From assembly GCA_051893155.1 (NCBI GenBank), contig JBJFGY010000017.1, forward strand, positions 3,872 to 67,871: 64,000 nucleotides of DNA. The letters are read 5' to 3'. Of this stretch, positions 53,231-61,211 are shown piece after piece; position 1 is the stretch's first letter; each line of letters begins with the position of its first letter. The position numbers and the translations under genes are program-made. The notes beneath the pieces are model-generated. The model searched no databases. It saw nothing but the letters and a program-made list of their open reading frames with translations, and was not told where the DNA came from. The stretch is from UBA6448 sp051893155 (GTDB lineage Bacteria > Bacillota_I > Bacilli_A > RF39 > UBA660).

Positions 53231-54493
53231 ATGGATAATCTATTTAAAGAAAGACATATTTTATGTATTGATTTAAAAAGTTTTTTTGCTTCATGCGAAT
53301 GCGTAAAAAAAGGTGTTAATCCATTTAATTATCCCCTTGTAGTGGCAAATCCTAATCAAGGTGATGGAGCTATCACTTTAGCTGTTACACCATTTTTAAA
53401 AAAACTTGGAGTTAAATCAAGAGGAAGAATTTTTGAAATACCTAAAAATATTAAATACGAAATAGCTATGCCACATATGAACTATTATATAAATAAAAGT
53501 AAAGAAGTCGTTTCCGTATATTTAGATTATGTTGCTAAAGAGGATATTCATATATATTCTATTGATGAATGTTTTTTAGATGTAACTTCTTATTTGAAAT
53601 TATATCAAAAAACTGATTATGAACTTGCTAAAGATATATTAAAAAAAGTTTATGATAAAACTGGTCTTACAGCTACATGTGGTATAGGTCCTAATATGTT
53701 ACTTGCTAAAGTATCAATGGATATTGAAGCAAAGCATAATACTGATTGTATAAGCAAATGGACATATGATGATGTACCTAAAAAATTATGGAAAATTAGC
53801 CCTCTTAGTGATATGTGGGGTATTGGTAAAAATATGGAAAAAAGATTAAATTCTATGAATATTTTTACTATAAAAGATTTAGCTAAAACTAATCCAGGTA
53901 TTTTAAAAGATAAATTTGGAATTATTGGAATTGAACTATGGAATCATGCAAATGGAATTGATAATAGTGAAATTAAAGATTTTAATAATATAACTAAAGA
54001 TAAATCATATTCTAATTCCCAAGTTTTATTCAAAGATTATAATGGAAAAAATATATTTATTATAATGAATGAAATGATTGATAATTTATGTGCAAGACTT
54101 AGAAAAAATAATAAAGAATGTTTAACTTTTGGTTTAGGAATTACATATTCCAAAAATACTCCAGGAGGTTTTTATCATAATGTAAAATTAGATAATGCCA
54201 CAGATAAAATGACTGATTTAATAAAATATGCAAGCATTATTTTTGATCGTTATTATGAAAACTTACCTATAAGAAAAGTAACTGTTTGTGCTGGAAATTT
54301 GAGAGATAAATTAGGAACGCAATTAAATTTATTTGAAGAATATGTAGATATAAAAAAAGAAGATAATATAAATGAAGTAATTGATCAAATAAAAAAAAAG
54401 TATGGAAAAAATAGTGTTCTAAAAGCCTCAAGTTTACTTGAAGATTCAACGATAAAAGAAAGAAATAATAAAGTTGGAGGTCATAATGCATAA
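53231..54493 (+). CDS. Y-family DNA polymerase (UvrX/DinP-like)
   Basis: 420 residues. Translesion polymerase: RHILCIDLKSFFASCECV with the first metal Asp, IYSIDECFLDVTS with the Asp-Glu pair, the TCGIGPNMLLAKVSMD finger region, HhH near MWGIGKNMEKRL, little finger, and a C-terminal QLNLFE beta-clamp-binding motif. ATG at 53231 follows GGGAGG. Overlaps the next gene by 8 bases. Confidence 0.92.
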   Translation: MDNLFKERHILCIDLKSFFASCECVKKGVNPFNYPLVVANPNQGDGAITLAVTPFLKKLGVKSRGRIFEIPKNIKYEIAMPHMNYYINKSKEVVSVYLDYVAKEDIHIYSIDECFLDVTSYLKLYQKTDYELAKDILKKVYDKTGLTATCGIGPNMLLAKVSMDIEAKHNTDCISKWTYDDVPKKLWKISPLSDMWGIGKNMEKRLNSMNIFTIKDLAKTNPGILKDKFGIIGIELWNHANGIDNSEIKDFNNITKDKSYSNSQVLFKDYNGKNIFIIMNEMIDNLCARLRKNNKECLTFGLGITYSKNTPGGFYHNVKLDNATDKMTDLIKYASIIFDRYYENLPIRKVTVCAGNLRDKLGTQLNLFEEYVDIKKEDNINEVIDQIKKKYGKNSVLKASSLLEDSTIKERNNKVGGHNA

Positions 54494-54806
54494 TATTGAA
54501 AGAGGTATTATAAAGTGGGCTCCTTTTAATTCAGTAGTATCTGGTAATGAAATGTTAAATAGCATTATAAAAGAAAAAAATAAAATAACAATGCCTACTT
54601 TATCTGATGAACAAAAAGAAGTTATAGAAAAAAAATTAATTTTAGCCCTTTACAGTCAAAATATAGTTAATATTTATTATTTTCAAAATGGAAAAATTTT
54701 AAATATTAAATCAAATATAAAAAAAATAGACTCTACTTATCATAAAATCTATTTTCAAAATAAAGTTATCTTATTTGAACAAATAATTGAAATTAACCAA
54801 CTATAA
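54486..54806 (+). CDS. YolD-like protein
   Basis: 106 residues. RGIIKWAPFNSVVSGNEML is the YolD signature; the remainder is a small beta-rich domain. YolD-like genes sit next to UvrX-type polymerases in Bacillota and probably modulate them. ATG at 54486 follows GGAGG within the end of the polymerase gene. Confidence 0.85.
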   Translation: MHNIERGIIKWAPFNSVVSGNEMLNSIIKEKNKITMPTLSDEQKEVIEKKLILALYSQNIVNIYYFQNGKILNIKSNIKKIDSTYHKIYFQNKVILFEQIIEINQL

Positions 54807-55536
54807 AAAATCTTTTAAATAAGAAAAATAAAATTAATGCAGTTACAAGTAACACAGCCACCGTACAAATTATTTTAACATTTTTACTAATTTTTGGTTT
54901 TTGATCTTTTGAATTTTCAGTTTTCTCACCTTCCATAATAGGTGCTGCTTCTATAACCGGTTCTGTTTGATTAATAATTGGAGTTTGCATTGGCTCAGCA
55001 GGCGTTTCAACAACCGGAGTTTGCATTGGTTCAACAGGCGCTTCAACAACTGTAGTTTGCATTGGTTCAACAGGTGCTTCAACAACTGGAGTTTGAACTG
55101 GCTCAGCAGGCGCTTCAACAACTGGAGTTTGAACTGGTTCAGCAGGTGTTTCAACAACTGGAGTTTGAACTGGCTCAACAGGTGCTTCAACAACTGGAGT
55201 TTGAACTGGTTCAGCAGGTGTTTCAACAACTGGAGTTTGCACTGGCTCAACAGGTGCTTCAACAACTGGAGTTTGCACTGGCTCAGCAGGCGTTTCAACA
55301 ACTGGAGTTTGAACTGGCTCAACAGGAGTTTCAACAACCGGAGTTTGCATTGGTTCAGCAGGAGTTTCAACAACCGGAGTTTGAACTGGCGCTATTGGTT
55401 CTTCAATAGTTTGATTAGCTTCAGGCATTTGAGGCATCTCAATTACTGGAGTTTGCACTTCATTATTATTTTCTACTTGTTCTTCTGAACTTTCAATCTT
55501 TGGTAACTCAATTTTTAAATCATTATTTTCTTCCAT
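54793..55536 (-). CDS. Tail-anchored protein with 12-residue Pro/Val/Glu repeats
   Basis: 247 residues. Residues 1-51 acidic and Pro-rich; residues 52-183 are 11 full copies of a 12-residue unit (consensus QTPVVE[TA]P[AV]EP[VM]) plus a partial copy; then a basic spacer and a C-terminal TM helix (about 217-240). The repeat should be an extended, polyproline-rich spacer. Alternating ETPAEPV/EAPVEPV units suggest growth by 72-bp steps. Which side of the membrane the repeat occupies is not certain; with no signal peptide the cytoplasm is likelier. Confidence 0.85.
   Translation of the reverse strand: MEENNDLKIELPKIESSEEQVENNNEVQTPVIEMPQMPEANQTIEEPIAPVQTPVVETPAEPMQTPVVETPVEPVQTPVVETPAEPVQTPVVEAPVEPVQTPVVETPAEPVQTPVVEAPVEPVQTPVVETPAEPVQTPVVEAPAEPVQTPVVEAPVEPMQTTVVEAPVEPMQTPVVETPAEPMQTPIINQTEPVIEAAPIMEGEKTENSKDQKPKISKNVKIICTVAVLLVTALILFFLFKRFFIVG
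54988..55383 (-). repeat. Tandem 36-bp coding repeat, 11 copies
   Basis: In-frame minisatellite encoding the PVVE/EP repeat of the gene at 54793-55536. Copies differ by a few bases (ACC/ACA/GCG variants) and a partial copy flanks the end. All shorter frames seen in other phases across this stretch are repeat artefacts. Confidence 0.95.
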
Positions 55537-55567
55537 ATTATCATACCTCTATTATAATTATGCCATA

Positions 55568-55612
55568 AAAAAGAAAATATTCCTAGTACTAAATTGATAT
55601 TTTCTTAATTTT
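55568..55612 (-). terminator. Terminator of the spoVA genes
   Basis: AAGAAAATAT/ATATTTTCTT arms with T-run on the minus strand, at the spoVAE stop. Confidence 0.75.
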
Positions 55613-55955
55613 TAGGTTTAAAAAATATACAAATTATAAACGCAAATACAATTGCCGCAGTTATCGCAAGAGAACTTTTACATAAAAGTCCTGAAAACAA
55701 TCCTAATATTCCTTCATTTTCAAAGCCTTCTATACCGCCTAAAAAAAGCATATTACCAAAATTCATTATTAAAATAGTAGCTCCTACTCCACATTTTTCT
55801 ATTAAAGTTGGATAAACGCCTAAAAATGCAAGCAATGCTCCAATAACAGTAAATATTGAAGTAATATGTCCTGGCGTAAGTTTAGTATTATCTAGAATTA
55901 TTTGACCAATCATACAAACAAAACCCGCTAGTAAAAATGCATTTAAATATATCAT
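55605..55955 (-). CDS. spoVAE: Stage V sporulation protein AE (SpoVAE/SpoVAEb)
   Basis: 116 residues, four TM helices: AFLLAGFVCMIGQIILDNTK, LTPGHITSIFTVIGALLAFLG, and a final LAITAAIVFAFIICIFF helix. Part of the SpoVA channel importing Ca-dipicolinate into the forespore. Start overlaps the spoVAD stop (ATGA). Confidence 0.93.
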   Translation of the reverse strand: MIYLNAFLLAGFVCMIGQIILDNTKLTPGHITSIFTVIGALLAFLGVYPTLIEKCGVGATILIMNFGNMLFLGGIEGFENEGILGLFSGLLCKSSLAITAAIVFAFIICIFFKPKN

Positions 55956-56926
55956 GATAACACCTCAATTTTTACTGCATGACTAATTGCAGGAACCGTT
56001 TGATGTTGATTAACAAGTACTGGCGTATGTAATGAACCACTTCCAACAAGTAAAATTCTTTTATATTTTTTGCTTTTTAAAATTTTTGTAAAAAATATAA
56101 GTGGTAGACAGCAAGGACCAGATCCTCCTGAATACATCTGACTATCTAAAAAAATTTCACAACCAGCATCCATAATTTTATTTAATTTTTCATGATATAT
56201 TGTTTCATAATATTCCTTTAAAATATCTAATCCCACACATCCTAAATCACCTGTTAAAATCAAATCATAATCTTTCATAGTTTCATTATTATTTTTTAAG
56301 AAATTATAAATTGTATCTGCACAAGCTGGAGCCATAATTGCACCCATGTGATTTACATCATTTATTCCTAGATTTATTACCTTACCTACTAAAGCCGAAG
56401 AAACTTTTATATTTGTTTTATCATTTGACAAAATTGCACCTGTACTTGCAGTTACTGTACATGTAGCAGTGGTAGGTTTTGGTGCACCATATTCCACCGG
56501 ATAACGATATTGTCTTTCCGCAGTTAAATTATGTGATGAAGTTAAACAAATAATATTTTTAGCATTTTTACTTTCAATTAAATTAGCACCTAAAATAATA
56601 GAAAGTGGAAAAGTTGCACAAGCTGCATAAACGCCAATAAAAGGAATATTATAATCCATCATAGTATAGTTTGAAATTGCAATTTGATTTATTAAATCCC
56701 CTGCTATTATATAATTAATATTTTCTTGGCTTAAATTATTTTTATTAAGCAAATTGAGAATTACTAATCTTTGCATTTTAATTTCTGCAAGTTCAAAAGT
56801 TTTTTCTCCAAAATAATAATCATCAAATTTTAAATTATAATTTGTTATCTTACTATCTTTTTCTTTAGGACCAACAATAGAAAAATAATCTTTAATATAA
56901 ACATTATTAAAATTTAAATTAGCCAT
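55952..56926 (-). CDS. spoVAD: Stage V sporulation protein AD (SpoVAD)
   Basis: 324 residues, thiolase-like fold. IAGDLINQIAISNYTMMDYNIPFIGVYAACATFPLSI and ASTGAILSN, LTGDLGCVG and the PAISHAVKIE end match SpoVAD, the dipicolinate-binding subunit. Overlaps spoVAC by 8 bases. Confidence 0.95.
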   Translation of the reverse strand: MANLNFNNVYIKDYFSIVGPKEKDSKITNYNLKFDDYYFGEKTFELAEIKMQRLVILNLLNKNNLSQENINYIIAGDLINQIAISNYTMMDYNIPFIGVYAACATFPLSIILGANLIESKNAKNIICLTSSHNLTAERQYRYPVEYGAPKPTTATCTVTASTGAILSNDKTNIKVSSALVGKVINLGINDVNHMGAIMAPACADTIYNFLKNNNETMKDYDLILTGDLGCVGLDILKEYYETIYHEKLNKIMDAGCEIFLDSQMYSGGSGPCCLPLIFFTKILKSKKYKRILLVGSGSLHTPVLVNQHQTVPAISHAVKIEVLS

Positions 56927-57356
56927 AGAAAACCACCTTTATAACACATAAAATAAAAGCTGATATAATTCCGTATAATAAAACTGATCCTGCAAGTTTA
57001 AAAAAATTAGCACCAAGCCCTGTTATCATTCCATCTTTTTTATATTCCAAACCACAACTAGTTATACTATGGGCAAAACCTGTTGTAGGAACAATAAGGC
57101 CACATTTTGTTTTAGTAACCCAATCATCAAAAAAATTAAGACCCGTAAATAAAGATGCTAAAAATATTGTAATTAAACATACAACACTATAACTTACCTT
57201 TACTGACATGCCAAATAATATAACTAAAAGTCTAGAAATAATTTGACCAATTAATCCTAACGATCCACCAACTACAAAAGCAATAAACATATTTTTTAAT
57301 TTGTTTTGTTTAGGATACTTTTTTTTAACAAGATTTTTATACTCTTCTTTATCCAA
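56919..57356 (-). CDS. spoVAC: Stage V sporulation protein AC (SpoVAC)
   Basis: 145 residues, four TM helices with FVVGGSLGLIGQIISRLL, DDWVTKTKCGLIVPTTGFAHSIT and GMITGLGANFFKLAGSVLLYG, typical SpoVAC. TTG start with GGTGA seven bases upstream. That ribosome site lies inside the right arm of a hairpin after sigF. SpoVAA and SpoVAB, which precede it in Bacillus, are absent here. Confidence 0.95.
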   Translation of the reverse strand: MDKEEYKNLVKKKYPKQNKLKNMFIAFVVGGSLGLIGQIISRLLVILFGMSVKVSYSVVCLITIFLASLFTGLNFFDDWVTKTKCGLIVPTTGFAHSITSCGLEYKKDGMITGLGANFFKLAGSVLLYGIISAFILCVIKVVFYG

Positions 57357-57359
57357 AAT

Positions 57360-57396
57360 AAATCACCATTATTATTATTTATTTAAATGGTGATTT
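57360..57396 (-). promoter_or_regulatory. Hairpin masking the spoVAC ribosome site
   Basis: Eleven-pair stem AAATCACCATT/AATGGTGATTT (57396-57386 with 57370-57360) and a 15-base loop on the minus-strand transcript. The spoVAC Shine-Dalgarno GGTGA (57367-57363) is inside the second arm. It could act as a partial terminator after sigF or limit translation of spoVAC. Confidence 0.6.
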
Positions 57397-57401
57397 TATA
57401 C

Positions 57402-58040
57402 TTATAAAGTCAAAAACTTTTGCATTTTATCTAAACCTTTTTTTTCATATCTTGAAACCATAACTTGAGTCATAGATAGTTTTCTTGCAACTTCACATTG
57501 AGTTAAATCCTCAAAATATCTTGATTTAATAATATTTCTTTCATCTTCTGAAAGCAAATCCATACTTTCATCAATTAATATTTTATCATCAATTGAAACT
57601 TTTTCTTCACTTTTTATAGTATCATATAAACTAATATTTTCATCACTATCAAGACTCATTATACTTTGTCCAGCCATAACTGCTTCATATATTTTACTTT
57701 TATCTATTTCAAGAAAATTAGCAACATCTTCATAACTTGGAACAAAGCCATTATTTTGAGTAAGAGAAAATCTTGTTTGTTCAATTAATTTATAAAGTTT
57801 TAAAATATCTTTATTTATTTTAAGGGGTCTATTATTAACTAATAAATACATTTCTCCATAAATATAATTGTAAGCAAAACTTGTAAATTTAGCATTAAAA
57901 CTTTCATCGTATTGTTTATATGCTTTTAAAAGTCCTAACACTCCTGCTTGAAATAAATCTTCTTTAGGATAACCATAAAATTTTTTAGCAATATCATAAA
58001 TAAGCCCAGCATTTTGATTAATAATTTCTTCTTTAATCAT
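57402..58040 (-). CDS. sigF: Sporulation RNA polymerase sigma factor, SigF-type
   Basis: 212 residues. Region 2 (NAGLIYDIAKKFYGYPKEDL, GVLGLLKAYKQYDESFNAKF, TSFAYNYI), region 3, and region 4 HTH (SRYFEDLTQCEVARKLSMTQ). Gene position between spoIIAA and spoVA makes SigF, not SigG, the likelier call. GAGG site precedes ATG 58040. No spoIIAB lies between this gene and spoIIAA, against the usual order. Confidence 0.9.
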   Translation of the reverse strand: MIKEEIINQNAGLIYDIAKKFYGYPKEDLFQAGVLGLLKAYKQYDESFNAKFTSFAYNYIYGEMYLLVNNRPLKINKDILKLYKLIEQTRFSLTQNNGFVPSYEDVANFLEIDKSKIYEAVMAGQSIMSLDSDENISLYDTIKSEEKVSIDDKILIDESMDLLSEDERNIIKSRYFEDLTQCEVARKLSMTQVMVSRYEKKGLDKMQKFLTL

Positions 58041-58041
58041 A

Positions 58042-58374
58042 TTAAACCTCAATAGTTTTTAATGCTGTAAGTTCATTATCAAGTTTCTTTATATGCAATT
58101 TATGTAATTTTTTATTTAAATCTTTATTTACTTCACATATATACATAATTCCTTTATTATTTTTTATAGCAAATTTAGTATTTAATAATGCATCTAACCC
58201 ATTATCATCAATATCCTCAAGGAAGTAGAAATTATAAACTAAATATTTTATTTTATGTTTTAATAATACAGGTACTAAATAATTATTAACTTTGTAAGAA
58301 GTAGAACGATTTAACACTCCATCAAGTCTTACAAAAAGTATTCCTTTATCATATTCTAAATTCATTTTTAACAT
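58042..58374 (-). CDS. spoIIAA: SpoIIAA-like anti-anti-sigma factor (STAS) with altered phosphorylation site
   Basis: 110 residues, one STAS domain: LEYDKGILFVRLDGVLNRST, YLVYNFYFLEDIDDNGLDAL. In Bacillus SpoIIAA the aligned loop is D-S-S-G with phospho-Ser58; here it is Asp56-Asp57-Asn58-Gly59, so it cannot be phosphorylated there. Stop codon one base before the sigF ATG. Follows two Spo0A boxes. Confidence 0.82.
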   Translation of the reverse strand: MLKMNLEYDKGILFVRLDGVLNRSTSYKVNNYLVPVLLKHKIKYLVYNFYFLEDIDDNGLDALLNTKFAIKNNKGIMYICEVNKDLNKKLHKLHIKKLDNELTALKTIEV

Positions 58375-58429
58375 ATTATTTTCCTTTGCTATAAATAATA
58401 TAGTTCATTTTTATTTAAGTTTAAACAAC

Positions 58430-58439
58430 TTCGACAAAA
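58430..58439 (-). promoter_or_regulatory. Spo0A box (proximal), spoIIAA promoter
   Basis: Reads TTTTGTCGAA on the minus strand (0A box TGTCGAA), about 56 bases before the spoIIAA start. Confidence 0.75.
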
Positions 58440-58481
58440 CATATCAAAAGTTTTAATTATTATAAATTTTTATTATTATTT

Positions 58482-58491
58482 TTCGACAAAA
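58482..58491 (-). promoter_or_regulatory. Spo0A box (distal), spoIIAA promoter
   Basis: Second TTTTGTCGAA, 52 bases (about five helical turns) upstream of the first and in the same orientation. Confidence 0.75.
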
Positions 58492-58503
58492 TATGATACA
58501 TAA

Positions 58504-58530
58504 AAAAAGAAAGTTTAAATTACTTTCTTC
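58504..58530 (-). terminator. Terminator of the DUF308 gene
   Basis: AAGAAAGT/AACTTTCTT stem with seven T on the minus strand. Confidence 0.85.
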
Positions 58531-58531
58531 G

Positions 58532-59080
58532 TTATTTAAATACTTTCACAATATCATTTATATACTTTTTAAACATAATAGTATCTATAATATTGGTAAT
58601 TGAATACACTGTAAGAACTATTCCAATATATGTTGTTATTGCAAGTGAACCTAAATTTGGATTAATTATTATTATAATACCACATATAATAGATAAGATA
58701 GCACATATAAATAATAGTAACCAATTGCTTCCTTTAATATTTTTTAAAGATAATGAAAGTCTTATATCTAAACTTGATTTAGTTATCATGACAATACCAA
58801 TTAAAATTGGAAACAATGTTTTTACTATATTTGGATTAATAAGTATTACAATTCCCACAAGTAGTTCAATTATTCCTAAAGATAAAAATCCTGGGAAAAG
58901 AAAAGTATTATTTTTTTCAATTATAAAATAAATACCATTTATAATTAAAATAACTGCAATTATATAGGTAATTGTCTCAAATGAAGCTTTTGGAAATATA
59001 ATAAATATAAGTCCCATTAATAGCATAAGTATTGCCATTGCAATTGAAGAATTTAAAAATTTTTTTAATTTATCAAGCAT
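58532..59080 (-). CDS. DUF308 (HdeD-like) membrane protein
   Basis: 182 residues, about six short TM helices with repeated G-[IV]-x-L-x-NP motifs (ETITYIIAVILIINGIYFII; LVGIVILINPNIV; CGIIIIINPNLG). HdeD-like family; function unknown. AGGAGAAT before the ATG. Single gene with own terminator. Confidence 0.88.
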   Translation of the reverse strand: MLDKLKKFLNSSIAMAILMLLMGLIFIIFPKASFETITYIIAVILIINGIYFIIEKNNTFLFPGFLSLGIIELLVGIVILINPNIVKTLFPILIGIVMITKSSLDIRLSLSLKNIKGSNWLLLFICAILSIICGIIIIINPNLGSLAITTYIGIVLTVYSITNIIDTIMFKKYINDIVKVFK

Positions 59081-59135
59081 TTTTCTATTCTCCTTTCTAT
59101 AATAATTTTATTATTTTTTTACATTTATGTAAATA

Positions 59136-60161
59136 CTAATTATTTGGTTTAATAATTATTTTTATAGCATCATCTTTACCACTTGTTAGTCTTTCAAATG
59201 CATCTTGTACTTTTTCTAAAGGTATAATATCATCAATGTATTTTAAAACATCAATCTTTTTTTCTTTAATTAATTCGATTACATTATCAAAATCAAATTC
59301 AGTATAACCAATAGAACCTTTCATTACTATTTCACCCATAACTGGAATAACCATTGGAATTGTTATAGGTGCCATAGATACACCGACAAGGACAATTGTA
59401 CCACCATTTTTTGCTAAACTCATTGCTTCACTTACTGCCCCAGAATTTCCACAACACTCTATTACTTTATCAAATCCCCCATAAGTTCTATCTTTTAATG
59501 TTGGAATAGTCTTTTCATCCAAAGCATTATAATATTCATCAACATAGCCAAATTTTAATGCTTTATTTCCACGTGCTTCATTAGTTTCAAGAAGAGCAAC
59601 ATAAGTAGCACCTTCCATTTTTGCAAATTCAGCTGCCATAAGGCCTATAATTCCACCACCAATAATACAGACTTTTTCACCAACAGTAATATCCGCAAGT
59701 TTAATAGCATGAAGACTTACTGCAGATGGTTCAACCATACAACCTTCTTCTTCTTTTACTCCTTCAGGAAGTAATCTTACCATATTTGGATGACAACTTG
59801 ATACTTGAGCATAAGCACCAGAATTATCTAAAGATAAACCAACTGCATGAGTCCAAGTTTGAGTACAATATTGAGGATTGCCACTTTTACAAGCATCACA
59901 CTCTCCACATGGAGATATTGGAAGTCCAGTAATTTTATCACCAACTTTTAAATCACTTCTATCTCCTGGATTAATTACAGTCCCACAAAATTCATGTCCC
60001 ATAACTAGTCCAAATGGATTTCCCATATCCCAATAATGAATATCAGAACCACATATACCACATGTATCAACTTTAAATATTACATTACCAAAATTTATTT
60101 CTGGATTTTCTTTTTCAATAACTTTTAAGGATTTTACTCCATCAATTTCTACACATTTCAT
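59136..60161 (-). CDS. Zinc-dependent alcohol/polyol dehydrogenase (threonine dehydrogenase-like)
   Basis: 341 residues. Catalytic-zinc ligands in DTCGICGSDIHYWD and GHEFCG; structural zinc in CGECDACKSGNPQYC; Rossmann fold with CIIGGGIIGLMAAEFAK. Medium-chain MDR family; substrate (sorbitol, threonine, butanediol) cannot be told. GGTGAT precedes the ATG. Confidence 0.9.
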   Translation of the reverse strand: MKCVEIDGVKSLKVIEKENPEINFGNVIFKVDTCGICGSDIHYWDMGNPFGLVMGHEFCGTVINPGDRSDLKVGDKITGLPISPCGECDACKSGNPQYCTQTWTHAVGLSLDNSGAYAQVSSCHPNMVRLLPEGVKEEEGCMVEPSAVSLHAIKLADITVGEKVCIIGGGIIGLMAAEFAKMEGATYVALLETNEARGNKALKFGYVDEYYNALDEKTIPTLKDRTYGGFDKVIECCGNSGAVSEAMSLAKNGGTIVLVGVSMAPITIPMVIPVMGEIVMKGSIGYTEFDFDNVIELIKEKKIDVLKYIDDIIPLEKVQDAFERLTSGKDDAIKIIIKPNN

Positions 60162-60194
60162 ACCATATCACCATTTTTATAATAGCACATCAAA

Positions 60195-60228
60195 ATTAAA
60201 AAACTAAATATTCTCATATTTAGTTTAC
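60195..60228 (-). terminator. Terminator of the O-acetylation cluster
   Basis: AAACTAAATAT-GAGA-ATATTTAGTTT stem and T-run on the minus strand downstream of the SGNH gene. Confidence 0.9.
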
Positions 60229-60248
60229 ACATTTTTTCAATAATATTA

Positions 60249-61121
60249 CTAATTACTATCTAAATAACTTGCCATATGTCTAGCCCATAAAAAGAAAAAA
60301 TATGATTTTGGATGAATACCATCGCTTGAAAATGATTCATCATTTAAAAAATAACTATTTTCTAAAAATTCAATATTTTGATCTTTTGCAAGTTTTTTTA
60401 ATTCTTGATTAAATAGACCTTGATATGAAAAACAATTATCATTTGCAATTGCATTACTACTTGTAGGTAATACCGAATTAATAATAATAATAGTATTTGG
60501 TAAAGCATTTTTTATACTTTCTATAGCATTTTTATAATTTTGAATAAATGCATCAACATTACCATTAAGCATTTTTAAATCATTAGCACCATACGCTAAA
60601 AATAAATAATTAGGATTTTTTTGAATTAAAGTTGGTAAATCCAAATTCATATTATCAATTCTTCTACCACGATGCCAAACTACACTTTCATTATTTAAAA
60701 CACCATAACAAGATAATCCTTCACCCATAGAATCTCCAACTACAACAGCATTCTTATTAAGAAATATTACTCTTGCTTGCTCATTGGAAATGTTATCAAT
60801 TTGATATAAGTCATCACTAGGAAGATTGTATCCATTATTATTAGTTGTATTATTAAATATATTATCATCAAGTATACTTTCATTAGTATCTTTTTCTTCA
60901 GAATTATTATTAATTACTTCATTTTCTATAATATCATTATTATTTTCTGCTTCAGATGTAGTTTCACTATTAATTATAATTACATCATTATTTTTAGTTT
61001 CATTAATAATTAATAATCTATTATTTAAAGCAAAAGCATAACTACTTAATAAATAAATAGTTATAGATAATAATAAAATTAAAAGAATTAAACTATAAAA
61101 TTTTACTACTTTTTCTTCCAT
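60249..61121 (-). CDS. Membrane-anchored SGNH/GDSL-family hydrolase
   Basis: 290 residues. N-terminal TM helix (about 10-32), Asn/Glu-rich linker, then SGNH domain: block I VVGDSMGEGL (Ser), block III GANDLKML, and catalytic DGIHP near the C terminus. Probable sugar O-acetyltransferase/esterase partner of the MBOAT downstream in the cluster (upstream in sequence). Confidence 0.88.
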   Translation of the reverse strand: MEEKVVKFYSLILLILLLSITIYLLSSYAFALNNRLLIINETKNNDVIIINSETTSEAENNNDIIENEVINNNSEEKDTNESILDDNIFNNTTNNNGYNLPSDDLYQIDNISNEQARVIFLNKNAVVVGDSMGEGLSCYGVLNNESVVWHRGRRIDNMNLDLPTLIQKNPNYLFLAYGANDLKMLNGNVDAFIQNYKNAIESIKNALPNTIIIINSVLPTSSNAIANDNCFSYQGLFNQELKKLAKDQNIEFLENSYFLNDESFSSDGIHPKSYFFFLWARHMASYLDSN

Positions 61122-61161
61122 TATACTTCCTTAACACTATAATAAGTATAAAAATAAATAA

Positions 61162-61192
61162 TTAAAAAAGCAAGAGTTTGTCTTGCTTATAC
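61162..61192 (-). terminator. Terminator between the DUF4358 and SGNH genes
   Basis: AAGCAAGA-CAAAC-TCTTGCTT stem with T-run on the minus strand; it could separate the SGNH gene from the upstream operon. Confidence 0.8.
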
Positions 61193-61211
61193 CAATAATT
61201 TTACAAAATAA

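Noticed and set aside
54951..55488. Long ORFs in other phases and strands over the PVVE repeat, and a CRISPR-like look of the regular 36-bp units
   Set aside because: The units are contiguous with no spacers, and the minus-strand frame with start, ribosome site and C-terminal TM is clearly the real gene; other frames are open because the repeat unit is a multiple of three.
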